Position numbers and translations under genes: made by a program. From Firmicutes bacterium ZCTH02-B6 (lineage in GTDB: Bacteria; Bacillota; Limnochordia; Limnochordales; ZCTH02-B6): DNA of 6,078 nt. Shown piece after piece: positions 1 through 5,462 of this stretch (position 1 is its first letter; each line of letters opens with the position of its first letter). The stretch spans positions 1-6,078 of the forward strand of contig LZRQ01000199.1 of assembly GCA_002159155.1 (NCBI GenBank), given 5' to 3'. The notes beneath the pieces were generated by a model. The model saw nothing but the letters and a program-made list of their open reading frames with translations. It was not told the origin of the DNA and made no database searches.

Positions 1-1059
1 GGTTTCACCTGACTGGCTAATAATGAGAGCCATGGTTCCTTGGTCCACCAGCGGGTCCCGATAGCGGAATTCAGCCGCCAGGTCGACCTCCACGGGAATC
101 CTGGCAAAGCGCTCCAGAACCGGCTTTCCTACGAGCCCCGCGTGGCGGGCCGTACCCATGGCCAACACGTCGATTTTGCGGAGAGCGCGGACATACGCTG
201 GCGCGAGGGAAACCCCCGGCAACACGATTCGCCGCCGCTCCCGATCCAGTTTTCCGGCCAGCGTATCACGGACGGCACGCGGCTGCTCGTGAATTTCCTT
301 GAGCATGAAGTGCTCATAGCCGCCTTTCTCGCTGGCAGCTGCGTCCCACTCTACGTGCAGCACATCCTTTTCCTGGGGACGACCTTCAATGTCGAAAAAC
401 GTGATGCCGTCCGCGGTGATGACGGCCAGTTCGTCGTCTTCGAGGACGTAGACGGAGCGGGTATAAGGCAAGATCGCCGGAATGTCCGACGCCGCATAGT
501 TGGCACCTGCGCCAGCGCCCACCACCAGCGGGCTATCCTTGCGGGCCACGATGAGCCGGCCCGGCTCGTCCGCGTGCACGACCGCGATAGCCCACGAGCC
601 CTTGAGGCGCGCCAGGCTCCGGCGCACAGCTTCCAGCAGGTCGCCCCGGTAGTTTTCCTCGATCAGATGGGGCAAGACTTCTGTGTCGGTATCGGAAGAA
701 AACCGGTGGCCACGGGCGACGAGCTCCTCCCGCAGCGCCAGGTAGTTTTCGATGATGCCGTTGTGGACCACCGCCACCCGGCCCGTGCAGTCCACATGGG
801 GATGTGCGTTGTGATCGGCCGGAGGACCATGGGTCGCCCAGCGCGTATGCCCAATGCCGGTCACGCCTACCGCCGGGTGACTTTCCAAAAGTTGCGCTAG
901 CCGCTCCAAGCGCCCGGCGGCCTTGCGCACTTGGATCATGCCCCCGTCGCACACGGCCGCGCCGGCCGAGTCGTAGCCCCGGTACTCCAGCCGCTGCAGG
1001 CCATCGAGGAGGATGGGCGCGGCCTGCTCACGCCCCGCGTATCCGACGATTCCGCACAT
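1..1059 (-). CDS. glmS: Glutamine--fructose-6-phosphate aminotransferase (isomerizing), N-terminal 353 residues; C-terminus beyond the left edge
   Basis: Makes glucosamine-6-phosphate from fructose-6-phosphate and glutamine in the cytoplasm, the first committed step to UDP-GlcNAc. The start is fixed by MCGIVGY: Cys2 becomes the N-terminal nucleophile after Met removal. The class II glutaminase domain covers about residues 2-220, with LEYRGYDSAG (24-33), HTRWATHG (71-78), HNGIIENY (99-106) and SSDTDTEV (121-128). The linker hallmark GYEHFMLKEIHEQP is at 247-260. The first SIS isomerase domain begins around 290, with RHAGLVGK (305-312), EFRYRDP (330-336) and the sugar-phosphate loop SQSGET (348-353) at the edge. 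The family is about 600 residues, so some 250 are missing because of the window, not a mutation. One oddity: the usual CGTS/CGTA motif of the F6P site reads MGTA (301-304). It lies downstream of glmM and a glmS ribozyme. The nearest strong Shine-Dalgarno is about 60 nt upstream. Identification is very secure. Confidence 0.98.
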   Translation of the reverse strand, partial: MCGIVGYAGREQAAPILLDGLQRLEYRGYDSAGAAVCDGGMIQVRKAAGRLERLAQLLESHPAVGVTGIGHTRWATHGPPADHNAHPHVDCTGRVAVVHNGIIENYLALREELVARGHRFSSDTDTEVLPHLIEENYRGDLLEAVRRSLARLKGSWAIAVVHADEPGRLIVARKDSPLVVGAGAGANYAASDIPAILPYTRSVYVLEDDELAVITADGITFFDIEGRPQEKDVLHVEWDAAASEKGGYEHFMLKEIHEQPRAVRDTLAGKLDRERRRIVLPGVSLAPAYVRALRKIDVLAMGTARHAGLVGKPVLERFARIPVEVDLAAEFRYRDPLVDQGTMALIISQSGET

Positions 1060-1069
1060 GCAAGCACCA

Positions 1070-1115
1070 GCCCAGCCCCGGGAAGCCCCCTCCCGCTTCC
1101 GCGTGGGGCCCGGGC
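1070..1115 (-). other. Predicted GC-rich hairpin between Shine-Dalgarno and glmS start
   Basis: On the minus strand three nested helices can form: GCCC (1115-1112) with GGGC (1073-1070), CCCC (1108-1105) with GGGG (1079-1076), and GGAAGC (1100-1095) with GCTTCC (1086-1081), capped by the loop GGGAGGGG (1094-1087). Folding would shorten the effective gap between the distant Shine-Dalgarno and the glmS ATG to roughly 14 nt. The loop is itself purine-rich and Shine-Dalgarno-like. There is no U-tract, so it does not look like a terminator. The pairing is seen by eye; function is inference. Confidence 0.45.
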
Positions 1116-1116
1116 A

Positions 1117-1127
1117 CCACCTCCTTT
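1117..1127 (-). promoter_or_regulatory. Strong but distant Shine-Dalgarno in the glmS leader
   Basis: The minus strand reads AAAGGAGGTGG, close to a perfect anti-16S match, starting about 10 nt after the ribozyme's 3' boundary. It sits 57 nt or more before the glmS ATG at 1059, far beyond normal spacing. Flanking CCAC (1131-1128) and GTGG (1120-1117) could place AAAGGAG in a hairpin loop. No ATG, GTG or TTG lies at a normal distance just after it; the GTG codons at 1120-1118 and 1117-1115 overlap or abut it. It is probably used for glmS together with the hairpin that follows. Confidence 0.6.
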
Positions 1128-1137
1128 GTGGTATTGT

Positions 1138-1291
1138 GACCGCCTGGACGCTGTTTTCCCTCCGTGATCGCTCACGGGCTTTGTCAGCGCCCTTTCGACC
1201 GCGGTCTTGGCCGTGGGTCACCCGCCGATACTCCGAGATCCCCACCCTCGTCACCTCAGGCGGGCCATAGGCCCGCCTGAGGCCAGGCGCT
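1138..1291 (-). ncRNA. glmS ribozyme (GlcN6P-activated self-cleaving riboswitch)
   Basis: Reading the minus strand from 1291, the RNA matches the glmS ribozyme architecture. The cleavage core A|GCGCCUGG is at 1291-1283, with cleavage expected between A1291 and G1290. P1 is a perfect 13-bp stem (1282-1270 with 1266-1254) with a 3-nt loop. The conserved UGACGAGG follows at 1253-1246, with its G at 1252 matching the catalytic G40 of the Thermoanaerobacter tengcongensis RNA. P2 is GUGGG 1245-1241 with CCCAC 1217-1213, and its loop carries AUCGGCGGGUG (1229-1219), whose GGCG can pair with the 5' CGCC. P3 is GGCC 1212-1209 with GGUC 1200-1197. The P3 loop GACCGC (1206-1201) can form the P3.1 pseudoknot with GCGGUC (1143-1138). 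P4 is 8 bp (1192-1185 with 1153-1146). P4.1 is CCGUGA/UCACGG closed by a GCGA tetraloop (1171-1168), the tetraloop I recall for T. tengcongensis. In this family GlcN6P is the cofactor for cleavage, after which the glmS message is degraded. Alignment was by eye from memory. Confidence 0.96.
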
Positions 1292-2662
1292 TTATCCGAG
1301 TTCCGCCTCGATGACCGAGGCGATCCGTTCCACGGCTGCCCGGACACGGGCGTCGTCCATACCTTCGCCCATGATCCGGATGACCGGCTCCGTTCCGGAG
1401 GGACGGACCAGCAGCCGGCCGGCAGCCCCCAGCTCCGCTTGCGCTTCCCGAATCACCTCCTGCACCCGCTCGTTGTGGGCGAACGCCCGCTTGTCCCGGA
1501 CGGCCACCTTTGTCAAAATCTGCGGCACGCGCGGCATCTGCCCGGCCAGGTCGGCCAAGGAGCGCCCGGTTTCCCGCATCACCTTGAGCACCTGCAGGCC
1601 CGTCAAAATCCCATCGCCTGTCGTGTTGTGCTCGAGGAAGATGACGTGGCCGGACTGCTCGCCGCCGAGCACCAGGCCGCGCTCAAGCATAGCTTCCAGC
1701 ACGTACCGGTCGCCGGGGGCGGTCTCCAGCACCTCGATGCCGTCCTCCTGCAGGGCCAGCTTAAGCCCGAGGTTGCTGTAGACGGTGGCAGCCACGGCCC
1801 GGTTGCGCAGCCGGCCCTGGGCAGCCAGGTGACGCCCGCAAATGGTCAGAATCGCGTCGCCGTCCACGAGGCTGCCGTTCCCGTCCGCCATGATGACCCG
1901 GTCCGCGTCGCCGTCGTAGGCTAGCCCCGCGTCCGCCCCGTACTCCCGCACGGCCGCCTGCATCAACCCAGGGTTGGTGGAACCGCAGCCGACGTTGATG
2001 TTCATGCCGTCGGGCGAGTCGCCGAGCACGTGGACATTCGCCCCCAACCGCCGCAGCACCTGCGGTGCCAGCCGGTATGCCGCCCCGTGCGCGCAGTCGA
2101 CCACGACGTGCAAGCCTTCCAGGGAACCGCCGGCTGTCTCCTCCAAAAAGCGGCCGTAGTCTTCTGCCCGGTCTTCACCGTTGTAGATGCGCCCGACGCC
2201 GCCGGCAACCGGGCGCGGGAGGCTGTCATCGGGCGCAAAGGAGACGCGTCCCGGCTCCCCGATGAGTGACTCGATGCGGGCTTCGATCTCGTCGGGCAGT
2301 TTGTACCCGGCCGCAGAAAAGAACTTGATGCCGTTATCTTCGGCCGGGTTGTGGGAAGCCGAGATCATGACGCCGAAGGCCGCTCCCTGCGTGCGCGTGA
2401 GATACGCCACGCCCGGCGTAGGAATGACACCGACCCGGAGGACGTCTAGGCCTGCCGACGCCACGCCCGCGGCCAACGCCGCCTCCAGCAAGTCCCCCGA
2501 GCGGCGGGTGTCCCGCCCGAGGATGACAGGCAAGCCGCGGCGGCCCGGGTCGTCGCCGACCAATACCGCTGCGGCGCAGCGGCCGAGGCGGAAGGCCAGC
2601 TCAGGCGTGAGCCCGTCGTTGGCGACCCCGCGCACGCCGTCGGTGCCAAAAAGCCAACCCAC
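1292..2662 (-). CDS. glmM: Phosphoglucosamine mutase
   Basis: Interconverts glucosamine-6-phosphate and glucosamine-1-phosphate, feeding UDP-GlcNAc and peptidoglycan synthesis in the cytoplasm. The protein is 456 residues, normal for GlmM (about 445-450). All four domain signatures are present: WLFGTDGVRG (3-12), the catalytic phosphoserine loop ISASHNPAEDNGIKFF (100-115, phosphorylated Ser probably 103), the metal loop YDGDADR (249-255), the sugar loop GEQSGH (334-339) and the phosphate-binding RPSGTEP (420-426). I chose the GTG at 2662 because homology begins right there and AGGGGGG (2675-2669) lies 6 nt upstream. An in-frame ATG at 2800 would add 46 residues of no recognisable family character. 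The TAA stop (1294-1292) abuts the glmS ribozyme cleavage site, so glmM and glmS are evidently co-transcribed. Identification is very secure; the start is fairly secure. Confidence 0.97.
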   Translation of the reverse strand: MGWLFGTDGVRGVANDGLTPELAFRLGRCAAAVLVGDDPGRRGLPVILGRDTRRSGDLLEAALAAGVASAGLDVLRVGVIPTPGVAYLTRTQGAAFGVMISASHNPAEDNGIKFFSAAGYKLPDEIEARIESLIGEPGRVSFAPDDSLPRPVAGGVGRIYNGEDRAEDYGRFLEETAGGSLEGLHVVVDCAHGAAYRLAPQVLRRLGANVHVLGDSPDGMNINVGCGSTNPGLMQAAVREYGADAGLAYDGDADRVIMADGNGSLVDGDAILTICGRHLAAQGRLRNRAVAATVYSNLGLKLALQEDGIEVLETAPGDRYVLEAMLERGLVLGGEQSGHVIFLEHNTTGDGILTGLQVLKVMRETGRSLADLAGQMPRVPQILTKVAVRDKRAFAHNERVQEVIREAQAELGAAGRLLVRPSGTEPVIRIMGEGMDDARVRAAVERIASVIEAELG

Positions 2663-2668
2663 AAAGTT

Positions 2669-2675
2669 CCCCCCT
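2669..2675 (-). promoter_or_regulatory. glmM ribosome binding site
   Basis: AGGGGGG lies on the minus strand with a 6-nt spacer (AACTTT) to the GTG at 2662. It decides the short glmM start over the upstream in-frame ATG at 2800. It is a fair rather than ideal Shine-Dalgarno, and could be masked by the C-rich arm at 2698-2694. Confidence 0.6.
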
Positions 2676-2691
2676 AAACACCCCAAAGTAT

Positions 2692-2724
2692 GTGGGGGCG
2701 CAGCAAACGGTGCCTGGCCCCCAC
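2692..2724 (-). promoter_or_regulatory. Long hairpin in the glmM leader, possible attenuator or translational control element
   Basis: The minus strand holds a perfect 8-bp inverted repeat, GTGGGGGC (2724-2717) and GCCCCCAC (2699-2692). Weaker inner pairing (CAG/CTG and CA/TG with a bulged G) leaves a short loop near 2710-2706. The stem ends 29 nt before the glmM GTG. What follows is only loosely T-rich (ATACTTTGGGGTGTTT), so it is a poor intrinsic terminator. The downstream arm can instead pair with the glmM Shine-Dalgarno (CCCCC with GGGGG) or with the start-codon region (CCCAC 2696-2692 with GTGGG 2662-2658), so alternative folds are possible. Function is inference. Confidence 0.4.
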
Positions 2725-2861
2725 GCGGCATAAGCGGATCTTCGCCCTCAGTGACTAGCTCCCCTGTCGCCTGCAGCGGAGAGGCCGGACCCGATTGCAT
2801 TTCTGGTCAATGAGACCCGGGGGGACTATGGCGGGAGCCGGGACGACGCCGGCGGGTGCAG

Positions 2862-4031
2862 CTAGGAACCGGCCGGCGCGCCCGGGTCAAGAACCGGCAA
2901 GGCGCCGGGGTCACCGGTGATCGCGTCGACAAACTGTTCCATGAGCTCAGGCGACAGCTCCCCGATGAAACGACCGCGCACGATGCCGTCCTTGTCCACG
3001 AAGACGCTGGTCGGATACGACCAGACGTTGTAGCGCAGCGCAACATCGCCCTGAACGTCCAAGAGGGCGGGAAAATGCAGGTCCAGGTCAGCCATGAAGG
3101 TTTCGACCTGGGCCCGGGTTTCCCGGTAGTTGACCGCCAAGATGGCTACCTCATGTCCGCGCCGTTCGTACAGCGCCTGCATCGCCGGCATCTCGCGCAG
3201 ACACGGCGGGCACCAAGTAGCCCAGAAGTTGATAAAGACGCCCTTCTCGCCCCGCAGGTCCGACAGCTGCACGACGCGCCCATTCATGTCGTAGAGGGCA
3301 AAATCCGGCGCCCTTTTGCCCACCTCGGCTGCCGCACCGGTACCGGCTGCCTCCACCCATGGCACTTCCGAATCCAGGGCTTCCACTCGGAACTCGCCGC
3401 GCCATCCTCCCGTGCAACCTTGCTCGCAGGCAAGCTCGTAGGTCCCCGGGCCCGGCACATCCAGCGCCAGCTGGATCACTTCCGCAGGCCACAGGACAAA
3501 CTGAACCCCGGCGCCTTTGGTGTTGAGGATGACGGGCGCCCGGAGGCTGGTCCCTCCCACGACCGCGCGGCTACCCTCCAGCAGGCGTACCTGTCGTGGG
3601 ATCAACTCCCCCGCGCCGGCGATGATGGCCACTGGGTACTCTTCCCCCCGGGCGACGATCTCCCCGATACTCTCGACGACGCGTACTACGGGGCCGGTGT
3701 CGCCGAGTCGGCGCCCATCCCAACTGGGATCAGCCGTAAGCTCAATCCAAACTACCTCGCCGGGTGCAACCTCGCTTGCCGCGGATGAAGACACAACTCC
3801 GTTGCCGGCCGGCACAGGGTATGAGCGATCGAGGCTCGTCAGCGCGATGCGGTATTGCACACCGTCCTCGAGATATAGAGTTTCTGGGAATGGGCCCGCG
3901 GTGCCGAAAATGACGGCCACTTCCCGCATGGGCGCGTCCGTCCTGCGCAGGCCCACCATCTCCCAGGCGACAAGACCCGCCGCAATGAGCCCAATGAACG
4001 CTATGGCCGCCCAGCGGGGCAGCTTGGACAT
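2862..4031 (-). CDS. Membrane-anchored TlpA/ResA-family thioredoxin with N-terminal cupredoxin-like region
   Basis: A 389-residue extracytoplasmic thiol-disulfide oxidoreductase. An N-terminal membrane anchor or signal spans about residues 6-26. Residues about 36-216 are beta-rich and look like two degenerate cupredoxin domains: the first has FPETLYLEDGVQYRIALTSLD (48-68), and the second ends in GTYELACEQGCTGGWRGEFRV (196-216). That final segment resembles the copper loop of plastocyanin or CuA proteins, keeping C202-x3-C206 but lacking the usual His and Met. A TlpA-like redoxin domain fills about 237-375, with VGKRAPDFAL, NFWATWCPPC (268-277, active-site Cys274/Cys277), and the cis-proline YPT (339-341) before SVFVDKDG. 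The ATG start has GGAGGTGA (4045-4038) 6 nt upstream. It lies 79 bp after another thioredoxin gene, probably in the same operon. The thioredoxin assignment is firm; the cupredoxin assignment is inference. Its partner could be a c-type cytochrome or a metal-site assembly protein. Confidence 0.9.
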   Translation of the reverse strand: MSKLPRWAAIAFIGLIAAGLVAWEMVGLRRTDAPMREVAVIFGTAGPFPETLYLEDGVQYRIALTSLDRSYPVPAGNGVVSSSAASEVAPGEVVWIELTADPSWDGRRLGDTGPVVRVVESIGEIVARGEEYPVAIIAGAGELIPRQVRLLEGSRAVVGGTSLRAPVILNTKGAGVQFVLWPAEVIQLALDVPGPGTYELACEQGCTGGWRGEFRVEALDSEVPWVEAAGTGAAAEVGKRAPDFALYDMNGRVVQLSDLRGEKGVFINFWATWCPPCLREMPAMQALYERRGHEVAILAVNYRETRAQVETFMADLDLHFPALLDVQGDVALRYNVWSYPTSVFVDKDGIVRGRFIGELSPELMEQFVDAITGDPGALPVLDPGAPAGS

Positions 4032-4110
4032 GTCGGCTCACCTCCACGCGTGCGGCCCATGGCCGACCAGTCTGGGCACCGGCCGGCGTGTACCCCCGGC
4101 CTCTGTCGAG
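4032..4110 (-). other. GC-rich intergenic spacer with two hairpins
   Basis: This 79-bp gap between the two thioredoxin genes can form GGCCGG (4101-4096) with CCGGCC (4086-4081) around a 9-nt loop, and CGGCC (4065-4061) with GGCCG (4057-4053) around ATG. Neither is followed by a T-run, so neither is a standard terminator. They may affect mRNA stability or the relative expression of the two genes. Confidence 0.35.
4038..4045 (-). promoter_or_regulatory. Ribosome binding site of the cupredoxin-TlpA gene
   Basis: GGAGGTGA on the minus strand with a 6-nt spacer to the ATG at 4031-4029, near ideal. It supports independent, efficient initiation of this gene despite its likely operon position. Confidence 0.85.
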
Positions 4111-5457
4111 TCAGCCCGCCTGCCGGGGCACCAACAGCGACCACGCTCGGCCGTCACGGCTTCCATACAGGTCCCCGTTGGGCGCCGCGGCCACCAGCCA
4201 AACGGCGCCGTCGGACAGGGCCACGGCGTCCAGAGCCACAAGCACCCGTTGGGGACTAGAGACCATTCTCACCGGGCGCCGGCCCCCGTCGTCGCTCACC
4301 CAGATGCCGGTGTCGGTGGCAAAATACACCCGGCGGGGAGTGACCGGATCAAACGCCACCGCGTATACCCGCGGCTCCACGTCCAACGCTCGCCAGGTCG
4401 CGCCGCCATCCCGGCTCTCCAGCAGCCCCGCTGCCGTGGCGGCCAGCCACCGGTCGGGCACCGACGGGTCCGCCGCCAGCGCCACCACCCGGTCGGAGGC
4501 GCTAACTCCGGGCTCCACGGGCTCCCACCGGCTTGCGGCCGTCTCATCGCCCAACGCCAGCAAGCTCGCGCCGGCTGCCGTCGCGCTTGCGGGGACGCTC
4601 TCCAAGCCGGTACCGGGTGCGCGATAAAGTCCGTATCCCGACACCCATGCCAAGCGATAACCGTGCCCGGTTGCCACCGCCATGGGCGCAGCCGGCAAGC
4701 CGGGCAATCCCCGCTCGGTAACGGCAACAGGTCGACCTCCGTCGCCCCTCACCAGCACTTGGACGATCTCGCCGTCAATGGGTTGCCACGTAAACTCCCG
4801 CGCCTCCGCCCCTCCGTCGGCCAGCTCGTAACGGGCCAGGCCACCGCTTCCACCGACGTAGACAACGTCCGGCCTCTCCCCGATGAGGACCGCCCGCGCC
4901 GTCCCGGATGTGTGAAATGGACCGCCGTCCACCGCGTCGATCGACGTGCCCGTCGCCTGCCAATACGCGGTCTGGAGCATCTCAAAGGTGACGGGCCCTA
5001 ACCAATGAAAACGAGCGACCCCCTGTGCGTCCACAAACCACGTTTCCGGCATCCCACCGAGCCGAAACGCCTCACCGACAGAACCGTCCCGGTCCAGCAA
5101 AATCGGAAAGGTGAACTCGATCCCTTTGGCCGCCTCCTTTTCCAGGTGCTCCCGGATACGCACCGGCGGCTCCCGCTCGTTGATGCCCACATACCCGATC
5201 CGGTCGCCATAACGCCGGTAAAAGGCGTCATGGGCCGGCATCTCCAACAAGCAAGGCTCGCACCAACTAGCCCAAAAGTTAATGACCAACGGTGCTGCCA
5301 CCGAACGGCTAACCCGCCAGCTTCCCCCGTCTAGGTCCACGAGCTCAAAGGCGGGGATCGCCGCGCCTACTTGGGCCCGGGTCTTGAGGCTTTCGGAGTA
5401 AATAATTGCGCCTGCGGCAAAAAGCAGCAGCACCACAAACGGCACGAGCCGCGACAT
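4111..5457 (-). CDS. Membrane-anchored ResA-like thioredoxin fused to a beta-propeller-like (Asp-box/BNR) domain
   Basis: Positions use the 450-residue reading from the GTG at 5463. A hydrophobic anchor covers about 6-22. The thioredoxin domain (about 31-170) has the opening VGAAIPAFELVDLDGG, then INFWASWCEPC (61-71, Cys68/Cys71; CEPC is also the motif of Bacillus ResA), and the cis-proline region GGMPETWFVD (136-145). The remaining 280 residues are repetitive and beta-rich, with blade-like segments such as DVVYVGGSGGLARY (199-212), RWLAATAAGLLESRDGGATW (338-357) and RVYFATDTGIWVSDDGG (378-394). SRDGGATW (350-357) is a clean Asp-box; SDDGG (390-394) and SRDGRAW (435-441) are degenerate copies. 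The product probably reduces or isomerises disulfides outside the membrane, with the propeller as a binding platform. Start: ATG 5457 has GAGG 9 nt upstream; a GTG at 5463, overlapping the preceding TAG by one base, is the alternative. Either way it is probably translationally coupled. Target unknown. Confidence 0.9.
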   Translation of the reverse strand: MSRLVPFVVLLLFAAGAIIYSESLKTRAQVGAAIPAFELVDLDGGSWRVSRSVAAPLVINFWASWCEPCLLEMPAHDAFYRRYGDRIGYVGINEREPPVRIREHLEKEAAKGIEFTFPILLDRDGSVGEAFRLGGMPETWFVDAQGVARFHWLGPVTFEMLQTAYWQATGTSIDAVDGGPFHTSGTARAVLIGERPDVVYVGGSGGLARYELADGGAEAREFTWQPIDGEIVQVLVRGDGGRPVAVTERGLPGLPAAPMAVATGHGYRLAWVSGYGLYRAPGTGLESVPASATAAGASLLALGDETAASRWEPVEPGVSASDRVVALAADPSVPDRWLAATAAGLLESRDGGATWRALDVEPRVYAVAFDPVTPRRVYFATDTGIWVSDDGGRRPVRMVSSPQRVLVALDAVALSDGAVWLVAAAPNGDLYGSRDGRAWSLLVPRQAG

Positions 5458-5462
5458 CCGCA

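Larger units (their letters stand above)
2663..2861 (-). other. Intergenic region upstream of glmM
   Basis: These 199 bp separate the TlpA-like gene from glmM. They contain the glmM ribosome binding site and leader hairpin, described separately, plus a weak 5-bp hairpin (2853-2837) soon after the preceding stop. I found no convincing promoter: TTGACC at 2810-2805 resembles a -35 box, but no -10-like hexamer lies 15-19 nt downstream. Whether glmM has its own promoter or is read from the redox genes cannot be settled by eye. An open frame crosses the region in phase with glmM but shows no family similarity. Confidence 0.6.

Noticed and set aside
40..900. Plus-strand open frame of 286 codons opposite glmS
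   Set aside because: It is antisense to highly conserved GlmS coding sequence and its translation is Arg/Pro/His-rich with no recognisable domain; the same holds for the plus-strand frames at 2856-3788 and 3517-5001.
1029..1120. Short leader peptide starting at GTG 1120 or 1117 after the strong Shine-Dalgarno and overlapping the glmS start
   Set aside because: The GTG codons overlap or lie 2 nt from the GGAGG core, too close for initiation, and the roughly 30-residue product has no recognisable features.
1254..1282. Perfect 13-bp inverted repeat after glmM as a Rho-independent terminator
   Set aside because: No U-run follows on the minus strand, and it lies exactly where P1 of the glmS ribozyme should be, flanked by conserved core sequences on both sides.
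2663..2800. 46-residue N-terminal extension of GlmM from an in-frame ATG at 2800
   Set aside because: GlmM homology begins exactly at the GTG at 2662, which has a Shine-Dalgarno 6 nt upstream; the extension is low-complexity and contains the leader hairpin.
2805..2810. TTGACC as the -35 box of a glmM promoter
   Set aside because: The hexamers 15-19 nt downstream are GC-rich (around CGGCCT) and do not resemble TATAAT.
2837..2853. Weak hairpin GCCGG/CCGGC after the cupredoxin-TlpA stop as a terminator
   Set aside because: Only 5 bp with a 7-nt loop and no T-tract; easily expected by chance at this GC content.
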